A DNA stretch of 64,000 nt, taken from Symbiodinium sp. CCMP2592. Its lineage: Eukaryota > Sar > Dinophyceae > Suessiales > Symbiodiniaceae. The translations under genes were made by a program, and so were the position numbers. The notes beneath the pieces are model-generated. The model searched no databases. It was not told the DNA's origin and saw only the letters and a program-made list of their open reading frames with translations. The DNA lies in contig CAJNDT010006013.1 in the NCBI GenBank assembly GCA_905221615.1, forward strand, positions 1,467,879 to 1,531,878, in the 5' to 3' direction. This document shows positions 33,923-45,111 of the stretch, one piece after another (position 1 is the stretch's first letter; every line of letters starts with the position of its first letter).

Positions 33923-35648
33923 CTAAATGGGATTATGGGGGACCCCTAAGTGAACCATGAAGCCATCCTCGGTTTTGCGGCTATGCTTGCGGACCCAGCG
34001 TGCTGCAGCGCTGCCACGGAGTGACAGAACGAGCTTGGACTTGGTCGAATTGACTTGCATGCCATCCGCGGCAAGCAGCTCAAAGGTGACGCGCACACAG
34101 TGACACATAAAGGTGAGATCACTCAGTGTCTCCACATGCCAAGCAAGATGCTTGTCATCCGCGAAAGCTGTGAAAAGAGCCTGGACCCAGGCCCTCGACG
34201 TTCCGGCCTCTATTCTCTCCATAAGGTGCACCGTGTATAGGGTGTACAACAACGGAGACAAAGCGCAACCCTGACGAACACCAACTTGCATGGGAAACAT
34301 ACCCTGTTGATCGTGATGCCGAACCGTGTATCGACATTGGTTATGCACCTGAAGGATGGCTTGGCATAGATCGTCGGGCACCGTTGAGGCCCGGAGCGAT
34401 GACTCCAGTGCTGCGCGGGTCAGCTAGTCAGATGCGCGACTTAGGTCTGAGCATTGCTCCACCGTAGCAGGTGCTTTCCCGCTGTCCAGCGCGTCTCTAT
34501 TGCACATTAAAGACGCCAACACGGACTCGCTCACGTATGTCCGAACAGAAACGGGAGACTCTGGCTATGGCTATGTCAATGGATTTGCCAGGACAGTAGG
34601 CGTGCTGATTGCTTGCCAGTATTCGTCCGTGCGTTATCCCAAGCAAGCGCTCTCGCAGGACGATAGCGTAGACCTTGGCACTGGGATCCTGAAGTCCTAA
34701 TGGCCTTAAGTCCTGGGGTCTCCTGTTGACTTTGCCCGGTTTGGGCAAAAGTGACAGCTCGCAGTCGGCAAGCTCTGATGGTGGAAGCACTTGTGCCACA
34801 TGGCAATGTTCCAGAGTGATTGCCATATACTCAGCGAATTGCTGTGGACACAACTTCCAAACATCCGCAGGGATACTCTGGCGTGGCACGGCTTTACCTC
34901 CCTTCAAAGCCTGCGTTGCAGAAAGGAGTTCCGCAACATCCGGCACAAGCACAGCGCCTGTGTCGGCTGGAGAGGGAGCTGAGGCAGAGAAGTCTTTGCT
35001 GAAGTCCTGATAGATCTCACGATATTCTTCAGTCTTCTTCAGGAGCTGACCGTCAGCACTCTTAATGCGAACCTGCTCTCTTCTCCTACGGGGGGCTATG
35101 GTGTTAATCGCCCGATAAACCGCACTTTGGTTGTGAGCTGCAGCCGCATTTTCTGCCTCGTGCAGAAGGTCTATAAGCCACTGTTTCCTCGCTGCACGGG
35201 AAGCTGCACGCAGCTCCCGCGTTCTGGCCTGAAACCGACACCTGCGCCGTACAAGTTCTGCACTACGCTGAAACAGTGGTCCAGCAACAGGTTGCTGTAT
35301 GGCATCATGGGCTATCCACATGTTCTGAATGCCCTGTATCACAGGCTCAGTACGACCAGGCCGCTTGATGTCAGACGGAGGCTTCGGAAACAGCCGCTGA
35401 CACACTCGCAAAACCTCTCGATTGACCTGTGCAAGGGTCCCGGAGTCTTTGTGAGCAGTCACTATGCCTGTAGCAGCAGCCTGAAGCTCGAGAGCTCTAG
35501 AAGTACCAAGCCTAATATGCTGTTTCATAGCATCCAAAGAAAACGTTGCTGAACAGGTTTGGGTTTGACAAACGTCCAGCCAGCAACCCATTTCAGATTG
35601 CCGCACACCGGCCTGTGGCGTGGTCCAAGGCGCCAGGGAACTAAGCAA
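33923..35648 (-). pseudogene. LINE reverse transcriptase, interrupted in motif A
   Basis: The 383-codon frame 34497-35648 covers the N-terminal region through ADCELSLLPKPGK, DLRPLGLQDPSAKVYA and SNQHAYCPGKS. Motif A is readable between the frames as SDLSRASD followed by a stop (near 34425), where intact relatives have an F and a sense codon. The frame 33923-34381 has QVGVRQGCALSPLLYTLY and the catalytic ALFTAFADDKHLAW. The element is inactive. Confidence 0.8.
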
Positions 35649-36414
35649 AGATCGTGAGGCGCAGCACTCTTTGCAGTTGGATCAGCTGTCAGCCGCCGTG
35701 TCGCCAGGAAGTCCAGCTGTGTTTTGGTGGCTCCGTTACAGAAAGTATGCGCACGCCCAGCAGAAGAACGACCCCACGTGTTGAGCAGGGTAATCTGATG
35801 TGTTTCCAGAACGGCTTCAAGCTCGGGATCAAAACCTTGCCTGCCCCTAAGAAGACCACGTCCGATGAGACCAGGCTGACTTCGCACCTTGGTGTTAAGG
35901 TCCAGTCCCAGCACAAGTAGATGTCGAACGGGCAGCGTATGTAGAAGACCACTAAGTTTCTCCCATTTTCTTGCCAGACGTGTTGATATCCTGCCACCAC
36001 ATCTGTGGTGACCTTTTGCCCTTCGCAGCGAACATGTAAAAGCCTGCCCGGTATGATGACGTTGTACCCGATCTGATCGTCGCGCGCCACGTTGGAGTTG
36101 ACGAAAACACCAACGCCACAGTATCTGTGTTTAGGATCTGGGCTGATCAGGGCCGTCCAGGATCCAATTTGCCATCGATTTTCAGACTTCCCACATCCAC
36201 GATGGATCTCTTGCAGTATAACAATATCCGCTAAGTCTTGTTTGACAAGCCAGTCACAGAAAACATCGTATGAAGCTGCACAGAGGCCTCCAACGTTGTA
36301 GGTCAGGACTCGGAGTCGACGCCCAGTTTGTTGCCTCGCTGGCTTACTGGGGGTGCGTGTCACAGTGGGTGTGTGGGCAACTGTCGTGCCCAGGTCGCTG
36401 GCCGAACACCACAT
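35525..36414 (-). pseudogene. LINE AP-type endonuclease
   Basis: The frame 35689-36414 holds RRLRVLTYNVGGLC (N-terminal Asn) and DIVILQEIHRG (metal-binding Glu), followed by CGVGVFVN. The frame 35525-35914 holds LGLDLNTKVR (the D-x-N pair), TQLDFLATR and HRPVC (the final His). These are the ordered motifs of exonuclease/endonuclease/phosphatase-fold LINE nucleases, which nick the target DNA. The frame change lies between about 35800 and 35914. Confidence 0.75.
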
Positions 36415-36776
36415 GCCTCTATATATCGTTCCACCTGTCAGTTCTGCTCGCCGCCTTGCACGGCGAAAAGCACCTTGCGCGAGTCAGAAAATTGAGCAGC
36501 TGTGTGGCTACCCTCTCCAGAAATTTTCGCCACCGAAGTGACTTCCGGATCCCGTGTGGGTAAAGATCCAACCCTCGGGTTTACCTGCGCCAGCAATGAT
36601 GTATGGTCGGCTGGGTCCAACGCAGGTCTGGGGAATTGGGACCCCAGCGGCTGAGGCATCGCGCCCGAGTTGTAAATCGCAGAAGAAAAGAAGCAGTCCA
36701 AAAGCAGAACAATCCAGAAAGCCATGAAATGTTCAGCGGGACCCTACCTGACAGCTCGCCTCCAGCCGAAACCCTT

Positions 36777-36794
36777 AGTAGTAGTTGTTGTCGC

Positions 36795-36834
<40 letters not shown>

Positions 36835-38055
36835 ATAGTCGTCGCAGTAGCAGTAGCAGTAGCAGTAGCAGTAGCAGTAGCAGAAGCAGAAGCAGAAGCA
36901 GAAGCAGAAGCAGAAGCAGTAGCAGTAGCAGTAGCAGTAGCAGTAGCAGTAGCAGTAGCAGTAGTAGTAGTAGTAGTAGTAGTAGCAGTAGTAGTAGTAG
37001 TATAGTAATATAGTAGTCTAGTAGTCTAGTAATCTAGTAGTATCGTAGTATCGTAGTATCGTAGTATCGTAGTCTAGTAGTCTAGTAGTCTAGTAGTCTA
37101 GTAGTCTAGTAGTCTAGTAGTCTAGTAGTCTAGTAGTCTAGTAGTCTAGTAGTCTAGTAGTATAGTAGTATAGTAGTATAGTAGTATAGTAGTATAGTAG
37201 TATAGTAGTATAGTAGTATAGTAGTATAGTAGTATAGTAGTATGGTATTATGGTAGTATAGTAGTATAGTAGTATAGTAGTATAGTAGTATAGTAGTATA
37301 GTAGTATAGTAGTATAGTAGTATAGTAGTATAGTAGTATAGTAGTACAGTAGTATAGTAGTATAGTAGTATGGTAGTATGGTAGTATAGTAGTATAGTAG
37401 TATGGTAGTATGGTAGTATAGTAGTATAGTAGTATAGTAGTATAGTAGTATAGTAGTATAGTAGTATAGTAGTATAGTAGTATAGTAGTATAGTAGTTTA
37501 GTAGTATAGTAGTATAGTAGTATAGTAGTTTAGTAGTTTAGTAGTATAGTAGTATAGTAGTATAGTAGTATAGTAGTATAGTAGTATAGTAGTATAGTAG
37601 TATAGTAGTATAGTAGTATAGTAGTATAGTAGTATAGTAGTATAATAGTGTAGTAGTATAGCAGTATAGCAGTATAGCAGTATAGCAGTATAGCAGTATA
37701 GTAGTATATATATAGTAGCATAGTAGCATAGTAGCATAGTGGCACAATGGCATAGCAGCATAGTAGCATAGTAGCATAGTAGCATAGTAGCATAGTAGCA
37801 TAGTAGCATAGTAGCATAGTAGCATAGTAGCATAGTAGCATAGTAGCATAGTAGCATAGTAGCATAGTAGCATAGTAGCATAGTAGCATAGTAGCATAGT
37901 AGCATAGTAGCATAGTAGTATAGTAGTATAGTAGTATAGTAGTTTAGTAGTATAGTAGTATAGTAGTATAGTAGTATAGTAGTATAGTAGTATAGTAGTA
38001 TAGTAGTATAGTAGTATAGTAGTAGTCGTCGTCGTCGTCGTAGTCGTAGTAGCAG
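36777..38055 (+). repeat. Long AGT / TAGTCTAG / TAGTATAG / TAGCATAG array
   Basis: About 1.3 kb: AGT and AGC/AGA trinucleotides (36777-37005), then an 8-bp unit TAGTCTAG (about 37013-37155), TAGTATAG (about 37155-37710), TAGCATAG (about 37716-37915) and TAGTATAG again, ending with CGT units near 38030-38042. Long Tyr/Leu and Leu/Cys frames are artefacts. Confidence 0.97.
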
Positions 38056-38309
38056 AAGTGGCATTCAAACCCCTGGGCCGTCCACATTTTAGCAGAAATC
38101 ATTGTAACCCTTCGCCGAAGACATGGAGCTTCTGCGACCTTCCGTGCACGCTCTCCAAGCCAGGGCAGTTTCAAGCGTATGTAGTTTCAATTTATACAGT
38201 CTCTGGAAGCGACCTCATGCGTGAATTGAACATTTTCGTTGATTGTGCTTGCTTGGAAGAATGTGTTTGGCAACAGCCGTTGGCACTGATGGCGATGATG
38301 TTGTTGACC

Positions 38310-38465
38310 GTGATGACGACCGTCACGGTGCCGATGCTGACAAAGATGACCTTGATGTTGATGTTGATGTTGGTGTTGGTGTTGGTGTTGGTCTTGATTT
38401 TGATGTTGATGTTGACGTTGATGTTGATGCTGATGCTGCTGCTGTTGTTGTTGTGGTTGTTAGTC
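38310..38465 (+). repeat. GTTGAT/GTTGGT hexanucleotide stretch
   Basis: GATGTT, GGTGTT and GACGTT units; Asp/Val and Leu/Met frames across it arise from the period. Confidence 0.85.
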
Positions 38466-38469
38466 ATAC

Positions 38470-40360
38470 TGATGGTGGTGATGATCGACAAGTACTCGCC
38501 TTCTCGTCGGCCGTGGGTGAATGCGGGGAGATATGTCTGGGCGTAATCTTGCGACTCGTATTATCAATTCTTGTGCTTTGCTCTTGTTTTTTGTTGTGTT
38601 ACAGCTGTGTTTCAATCGTCAACAGCACTATTGCCAGTATCTGCCTTATTTGTAGGTACCCTTGCTCCTCTGCGTACCTTAAAATGATCACGAATGTTCT
38701 TTTGGAAGCTCTTGACCCATGAAGACTACCTGCGACTAGAAGCTACCATGAAGCTCTCTTCCGTACACAGGTAGCCTTTTTCCTGCGATGTGCGTATGGT
38801 ATCCGTCCAAATTGGTGGGTGCAAGACAGGGAAGACACAGCGTTCAGAAGCACTCCAAGCTCATGCCCTCCGTTTTTTAAGCAAGTGCCAGTGAGTGCTT
38901 TGGATGAGAGCGTGCGCGATTTCTGAAGGTCTCTTCGTAGATGATGGCCATGGGGCACGAAATATTCGTGCCGTCCTTGTCCCATCGCTCTGCGAGCATA
39001 ACTCGGATTCCAACCTCTTCTTGCTTCGTCGCACAGCTCAGCTCGGGCAGCACAGCACTGAAGTGGAAAGATGTTGGACGTGCTTAAACAGTAGGGCTGA
39101 GGTTTTCACTGCGGACAGCTTATCACCAGAACATGTCGTGCAAGGCTGTCAAACCAGCCCCTCAACCCCAAAAGACTCAAGCCCCTGTGTCAGGGTCGTT
39201 GCCATACACGTGTCTCCGACCACCACGCGCCCTGTTCCCTAAGCAAGCAGCTGCAATGCACAGCAAAGTCAGCAGTGCTAGTAGTAGCAGCTTTAGCACT
39301 ATAGTTACAGTAGGAGCAGTATGGTGGTGCTGTTGATGTTAATTGGTCGTGATGAGGAAGCTCTGCTTGGGCTCAGGCTGATGATTCAAGGCTTTCAGAT
39401 TGAGGCGGCTAGGCTGTGTGCACCATGAGCTGGTGCAGCGGTCCCCCAAGCGGTGGTTTGCCGTCAGCCTCACGGAGCGCCGCCCCACGAGAGCGGGAGA
39501 GCGCCCAATGCGCGAGAAGAAAACTCAGAATGCGCAGACTTTTCGAGGGATTCTCAGCTCAAAACTGCAACTGAACCACCGAAGGCTGGCACCCCATCAT
39601 GACCGCAACCTCCGTACTCAACGCTTTGAGGCCGCGAGGCCTCAAGGCCAAGACGATCCCATTCTGTTGCACATTCTTAAAAGAAGACAGAAAGCCCAGA
39701 ATCGCGATGCCAACCAAACATATTAGACCTTGTGGGGCAGCAAAACCCGGGATCTTTCCGGCTCGAGCCCTCGGAAGCTGACACGAGCCGCTGTTCAGAA
39801 GTCGCCCAGCCGGGACCTGAACACGAGGAGGTGCTGCTGACAGTCGCTGTGTAGGTTGCTCGGACCGTGGTGGTGCCGGTGATGGTGGTGGTTGTGGTTG
39901 AGATTGTGCTAGTGTTCTCCTGCTATATTCTTCTACAAGTTCACACTCTAGACACTGTCCTAGACTATGCGGTTTTCGGGTCTGAGGCGTGGGGGTTTTG
40001 ACTTGCCCAAGGTTGCGACGCGGTTCAAGATGCAAGAGGCTGTGCCTGATCTCGTGTCACGCCCCCAGAGCCATCTTTCCAACGACTGGTCTGAATCTGC
40101 CATTGCGTGACAAAGTTGTATGTGATCAGTTTGGCTGTTGCATGGTTGCACCGCAGAATTTTGTAGTATGGCAGTGTGGACAAGGCAAGACCCAAGGTGT
40201 AGAGTAAGTGCCTGGGGCCCTCGTGGTGTCTGAAACAAGTGCAAACCCGTGCAACCTATCGGCCACAAGGTGTGACAAGTCCGAAGGCTCCTGTGGAGTT
40301 GCCCCTGGCCACGGTGCTAGAGACGCCCCGTGTGAATTTCTCATAATCGTATTATTTGCG
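38470..40360. other. No supportable gene
   Basis: About 1.9 kb. The longest frame is a minus-strand 158-codon frame at 39559-40035 that is Pro/Arg/Ser-rich and unrecognised. No RNA gene seen. Confidence 0.5.
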
Positions 40361-40361
40361 T

Positions 40362-40455
40362 GTGGCCCGTGGCCCGCGGCCCGCGGCTCGCGGCCGGGCT
40401 GCGGCGTGCGGCCACGCCGCCTGCGGCCATGCCGCCCACGGCCCGCGCCACAACG
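40362..40455. repeat. GC-rich palindrome-dense stretch
   Basis: About 90 bases of GTGGCCCG, CGCGGCCC, CTCGCGGCC, TGCGGCC and CATGCCGCC words forming many overlapping inverted repeats. Confidence 0.7.
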
Positions 40456-40489
40456 ACAACAAGAACATTCACAACAACAGCAACATTTA

Positions 40490-40812
40490 GGGTTCAGATG
40501 GTTCAGGGTTTCGCACCCACCCACTCCTTTTAGGGTTTGACTGTTTCGTAGCTACCCACCCGTTTTGGGCTTCAGGGTTTCGCAACCACCCACGGTCACC
40601 CACGCAATCCTTTTAGGGTTTCACTCCTTTTCGGGTTCAGGCTTTCGCTCCCACGCGCTCCTTTTTGGGTTTGGGGTTTCGCAGCCACCCACTCCTTTTA
40701 GGGCCGGTTCAGTGTTTCGCACCCACCTACCCACTCCTTCTAGGGTCTGAGGTTTCGCGCACACCTACGCCTTTAGGGCCACCCGCTCCTTTTAGGGTTT
40801 GGGGTTTCGCGC
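40490..40812 (+). repeat. Telomere-like/satellite tandem repeat
   Basis: At least six imperfect copies of a unit containing TTTTAGGGTTT followed by TTTCGCACCCACCCACTCC, with spacing of roughly 40-50 bp. The TTTAGGG core resembles the dinoflagellate telomere repeat. Confidence 0.75.
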
Positions 40813-41030
40813 ACAAGGAGGAAGGAAGGAAGGAAAGAAGAAGGGAGAGAAGAAAGGAAGGAAGTAAGGAAGGAAGAAAGCGAGGAGACAAGGAAGGAAG
40901 GAAGGAAAGGAAGCAAGGAAGAAGGATCGAAGGAAGAAAGGAAAGAAACAAAGCAAGGAGGGAGGAAAGGATGGAAGCAAGGAAGGAAAGAAAGAAGGAA
41001 GAAAGGAAGGACGGTAGTATGTCAGTATAT
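40813..41030 (+). repeat. Purine-rich GGAA repeat
   Basis: AAGGAAGG and AAGAAAGG units, a one-strand polypurine tract of about 210 bp. Confidence 0.9.
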
Positions 41031-41043
41031 AAAGTAAATATGG

Positions 41044-41465
41044 TGTATATATATATATATATAGTATATATAGTATATATAGTATATATAGTATATATAG
41101 TATATATAGTATATATAGTAATATAGTATGTATACTGTTTCATAGTATATATATATATAGTGTATATATATATATATTTATATTATATAGTATATGCAGT
41201 ATATAAAGTATATATAGTACATATAGTATAATTATATAGTATATAGTATATATAGTATATATAGTATATATAGTATATAGAGTATATATTGTATATATAG
41301 TATATATAGTATATATCGTATATAGTGTATATAGTGTATATACAGTATCTATAGTATATATAGAAAGTCTATACAGTGTATATAGTATATATAGTATATA
41401 TAGTATATATAGTATATATGGTATATATATAGTATATGTAGTATATATAGTATATATAGTATATT
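41044..41465. repeat. TATATAG-type AT-rich array
   Basis: About 420 bp of TATATAG and TATAGTA units. Confidence 0.95.
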
Positions 41466-41466
41466 T

Positions 41467-41498
<32 letters not shown>

Positions 41499-41527
41499 TG
41501 TATATATATATATATATACATATGTAC
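41466..41527. repeat. GA run followed by perfect 36-bp palindrome
   Basis: A GA dinucleotide run (to about 41491) abuts a perfect palindrome at 41492-41527, made of GTACATATG, nine TA units and CATATGTAC. Confidence 0.95.
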
Positions 41528-41589
41528 ACCTGTGGAGGGCCTGTTATTTGGGATCTTGTTTTTTGTCTTTTTTGTTTGGTGCTTTTCCT

Positions 41590-42520
41590 TCGGTTTTCCT
41601 GCGGAAAATACTATTTTCCTACGTTTTGGACGGATCTGGTGTGCTTTTCTTGGTTTTTTCCACCGGAAACGAAAAGAACCCCAGGAAGAAAGAAAGAAAC
41701 ACCCCAGAACAAGGACCAAAGCAAGGAAGAAGAACAGAAACGGAAGACAGACGGTTTGAAACCCAGGTCCAACCCTCCGCCCCCGCCCCCATGAGAAAAC
41801 TAAACTCCCGGCCGGCTCTCTAGAGCCGCGAAGAAATGAACAAAAACGTATTGGCCAACACACAAGAAGGAGAAAGCCAGACAACAACGCTTCAGGGTGG
41901 TTCAACGCGAAGTAAACACAATCAGTCGTAAAGGTTTTAAAATGTTTGCAAATGGGGGGGCTGCGCCTCCCCCAACCCCCCGTTTTTTTAGACTAAACCC
42001 CCCACTCACTAAAGCCGCGAAAAGGTGCACAAACGCATATTCGCCAACACACAATTAATTAAGAGGGTTTGACGCGAAGAAACACAATCAATCGTGAAGG
42101 ATTTATAAGGTTTGCAATTGGGGGGGTGCGCCCCCCCAACCCCCCCGCTGTTTTATAGACATTCAACTCCCCGCTAAAGCAGCAAAGACAATAACAGCAA
42201 CACTAACCACAGCCACAACCACAACGACGACAACAACAGCAAGGTAGTGTAAGATTTCCTGACGGGACCAAGAAAAATCACACCAAATCCGTCCAAGATG
42301 CAAGCAAAATAGTGTTTCTCTTGGGTAAAGCCAAGCAAAAGAAGCAAAGTCCAAAATGAGTCCAACATGTACGGCCAACGGTTTATTCCCTAGAACAACG
42401 CAAGGTTACGTATTCTTCGCTCGACGTATTGTAGGTTTTTCTGAAAAAAACCAAAGACAATCACACGAAGTCCGTCCGCGATGGTAACAAAAAGGCGTTG
42501 TCCCGAGGAAAACCTAAGAT
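41590..42520. repeat. Family of diverged direct and inverted repeats
   Basis: Two copies of a roughly 150-bp unit (about 41815-41985 and 42005-42150) share GCCGCGAA, GCCAACACACAA, ACGCGAAG, ACACAATCA, TTTGCAA and a G-run/GCGCC/C-run hairpin. A second module with ACCAAG, ATCACAC and GTCCGTCC occurs near 42258-42335 and 42430-42510 in direct orientation and near 41595-41663 inverted. Confidence 0.7.
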
Positions 42521-42533
42521 AATGTACGTTTTA

Positions 42534-42550
42534 CGCGCGCGCGCGCGCGT
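42534..42550. repeat. CG dinucleotide run
   Basis: Alternating CGCG sequence of about 16 bases, a potential Z-DNA former. Confidence 0.9.
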
Positions 42551-42559
42551 TTCAACTGG

Positions 42560-43320
42560 GCCTACACGGGGCATTCCAAAGATCCCTCATTGTCAGATCC
42601 TCATGTTCAGGTGGTCTTTGGGGCCCGTTTTTGTAGTGGAGGATAGCAGATAGCAGACCCTACTGGAGCCCGCAGTAGTGGTAGCAAAGCCTCAACAAGC
42701 ATCCAAGACCTGAAACTTCCGATACAACAGTGCAAATAGCTTTGCCTGTGTGAAGCAAAGGTTGCTTAGCGAAATGTAGGTGGGTAGTCAAAACCAGGCC
42801 TTTCCTCAGCTTCAACGCTGCCGTTTCTCCACAAATTGATGAGTATTTGGAGCTATGCCGGCATGTTTGTGAGCACGAGCCGCAAAGTTCGGGAGCATCC
42901 AGCTCGGCATGCATGCTAAACTGCTAAGGCTAAACCCTGTCCTGCATTCCTGAATTAAACCATGCTCTTCTCACTCCATGGATGAGTCACCACCAGATAG
43001 ACCTGCGCTCTCATCATCCCGATTGGCTGGCTGTGGTGGGTGATTAGTATAATAGTGGAGATCAAAAATCAAGACGGAGCGAAGCTCATGATGGTCATGC
43101 TGGTTTGGTGATTGGTGGTTGGGATTGTAGTGATACGTGTTCTTGTGAATGTTTGTAAATGGTTGTGGTCCCAGGTGATGCAAGTCTTGATATTGACATG
43201 TTCGTTGTTGATAATAGTGCTGGTGCTGGTGGTTGCGACAATCATAGCTGCAGTTGACAAGCATCATCGCAATAATGTAAGCTAATCACGACTATCGTCG
43301 TCGTGCTCATCATCACCTTC
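42560..43320. other. No supportable gene
   Basis: Short frames only. The 43200-43240 region has a few GTGCTG-like units. Confidence 0.5.
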
Positions 43321-43324
43321 CCCA

Positions 43325-43575
43325 CCATCGCTCGCACTCACCAGCAGCACCAGCAGCACCAGCAGCACCAGCAGCACCGGCAGCACCAGCAGCACCAGCA
43401 GCACCACCGGCACCATCAGCACCACCAGCACCACCAGCACCACTAACAGCAGCAGCAGCAACAACAACATAGGTCGGAAACACCAACAGCAATACCGCCA
43501 GCACCACCAGCACCACCAGCACCACCAGCACCACCAGCAACACCAGCAATACCGGCAACACCACCAGCAACCAAC
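43325..43575 (+). repeat. CAGCAC / CACCAG microsatellite
   Basis: AGCACC trinucleotide-based units with an interruption at about 43445-43490. Confidence 0.92.
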
Positions 43576-43579
43576 TCCG

Positions 43580-45111
43580 GCACTACAGCAGGTGCAGCAC
43601 CGACCACACCGGTAAACCAACGGACCTGTGCACCCGCACACCGGCAAACTAGCACACCAGCGCAGCAGCATACCAGCACACCCGCGCAGTGGCACATGGC
43701 CCACCATCACCACCGCCACTAGCAGTCAACACCAGCGAGATGCCCACATCATCCTGGTCACTGACCTTGAATCTTGGCTTCGTCAGTCATCATCGGTATC
43801 GTCGTTGTCACGGTCGCAACCTCGTGGCAGGTCCAACGAGCATCAGACCTCGGACAAGGAGCCGGTCTCTTCAGTTTAGGTTCTGTCGCCGCCTGCATTC
43901 TATGTGCTAGGGCCCTATGGCTCTGGTGTAGGAGTCGAGGCTTGCGTGCCTTGCTTGAAAAAGTTCTGAAGACCGAGAACCTGAACAGGGAGAGTACTTG
44001 GGAGGATTGTCGGTGATTCCAATCATTTCAATCCACTTCACCGTCCCTTCATGCCCCAAAAACAATCCTCCAAAATTGGAGCTTCGAATCCTTAGGAGCG
44101 ACTTTGAAGGACCAAGCTCTTCGCTCCAAGTGGGTCCTCTGGGCTCGGCACTCACTTGTGTTCGGAATTCTGGGCTTGGGGTGAAGGCGTTGAGCTCGTC
44201 TAAAGTCTAAAGCTTCCAAACCAGAGTACATCTAGATTCTGATTCACTCCTTCCACGCCATGGAATCTTTGTATCTGAAACCCATGGCTGCAGCATCCAT
44301 CTTCTGGGCAGCTTGAATTTTTGACCCATCAGTTCAAGTCTCGGAACACTACACAACCCAAAACTCTTACTCTAGCGTGACACGCCAAGGCAGGTCTGCT
44401 CACTAGCTTCGTGTTTGCAGCCCTCGGTTCCCAGCCCCAACCGCTACGCGAGCTGTACTTTGGACCCTTATTGCAGCTCAAGTCATCGAAACCTCTCTTT
44501 CCTTCCACCAGCATTTCGTCAGCAGTGAGTTTTATGATCTTATGTCGTAGAGGCTAAGAACTCCAAATGTTCGCGATCGAAGTTCCAAGACATTTCGATT
44601 GGTGGAGTCAAGGAACAGCTGGGCCTCTCTGCAGCTCAGAAAGACAGCTCCCAGTGCGCGGACTGGACCAACACAGTTCATTATGACTGCTCATGGTATC
44701 ATGATCGTGATGTATCTGTGTGGTTGTTATGCTGGTGACTGTGCCGGTGGTGATTGATGGTGCTGTTGCTGCCGCGGCGGCAGCAGTGGTGGGCTGCTGT
44801 CGCTGCCGATGCTTTTGCTGTGCTCATGCACAGGAGGACGAAGAGGAGAAAATTCAGATGCTGCTGCTGATACTGCTGCTCATGCTGCGGCTGATGCTGC
44901 TGCTGCTTGTGGCTCTGCTGCTGATGACAACAACGATTGTAGATTTTACCCTGCCTCCATCACTACTGTTGTGGTCCTTAGCTATTCTCTTACGCGACGC
45001 ACCCCTTGGCCCAAGTCCCCAATGGAAAAAGCCCACAGGGTTGACTTACCAGTAGTTAGTCGTGTCTAGCTGTTGACCTGGGAAACTTCAGTTTATCAGC
45101 CGTAGGTTGCT
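43580..45111. other. No supportable gene; GCT-rich patch
   Basis: A GCT/GCTGAT-rich patch lies at about 44760-44935. I saw no LTR-like duplicate of sequence lying past the copia end, and no primer-binding site ahead of the gag frame at 45112. Confidence 0.45.

Larger units (their letters stand above)
33276..36414 (-). mobile_element. APE-type non-LTR retrotransposon (LINE), degenerate
   Basis: On the minus strand the order is apurinic-type endonuclease, reverse transcriptase, thumb region and C-terminal zinc finger, the layout of a LINE ORF2. There is no integrase or LTR. Frames change at least four times and an in-frame stop interrupts RT motif A. I did not find a poly-A or other tail. A short minus frame at 36438-36725 (95 codons) may be the remains of a 5' region. 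Confidence 0.8.

Noticed and set aside
37498-38068. Tyr/Leu- and Leu/Cys-rich minus-strand frames
   Set aside because: Products of the 8-bp TAGTATAG array, not genes.
38058-38722. Asp/Val-rich and Leu/Met-rich frames near 38.3 kb
   Set aside because: The long stretches come from the GTTGAT repeat; flanking parts show no recognisable domain.
39559-40035. 158-codon minus-strand ORF
   Set aside because: Biased composition, no motif, no coherent neighbour; too weak to call a gene.
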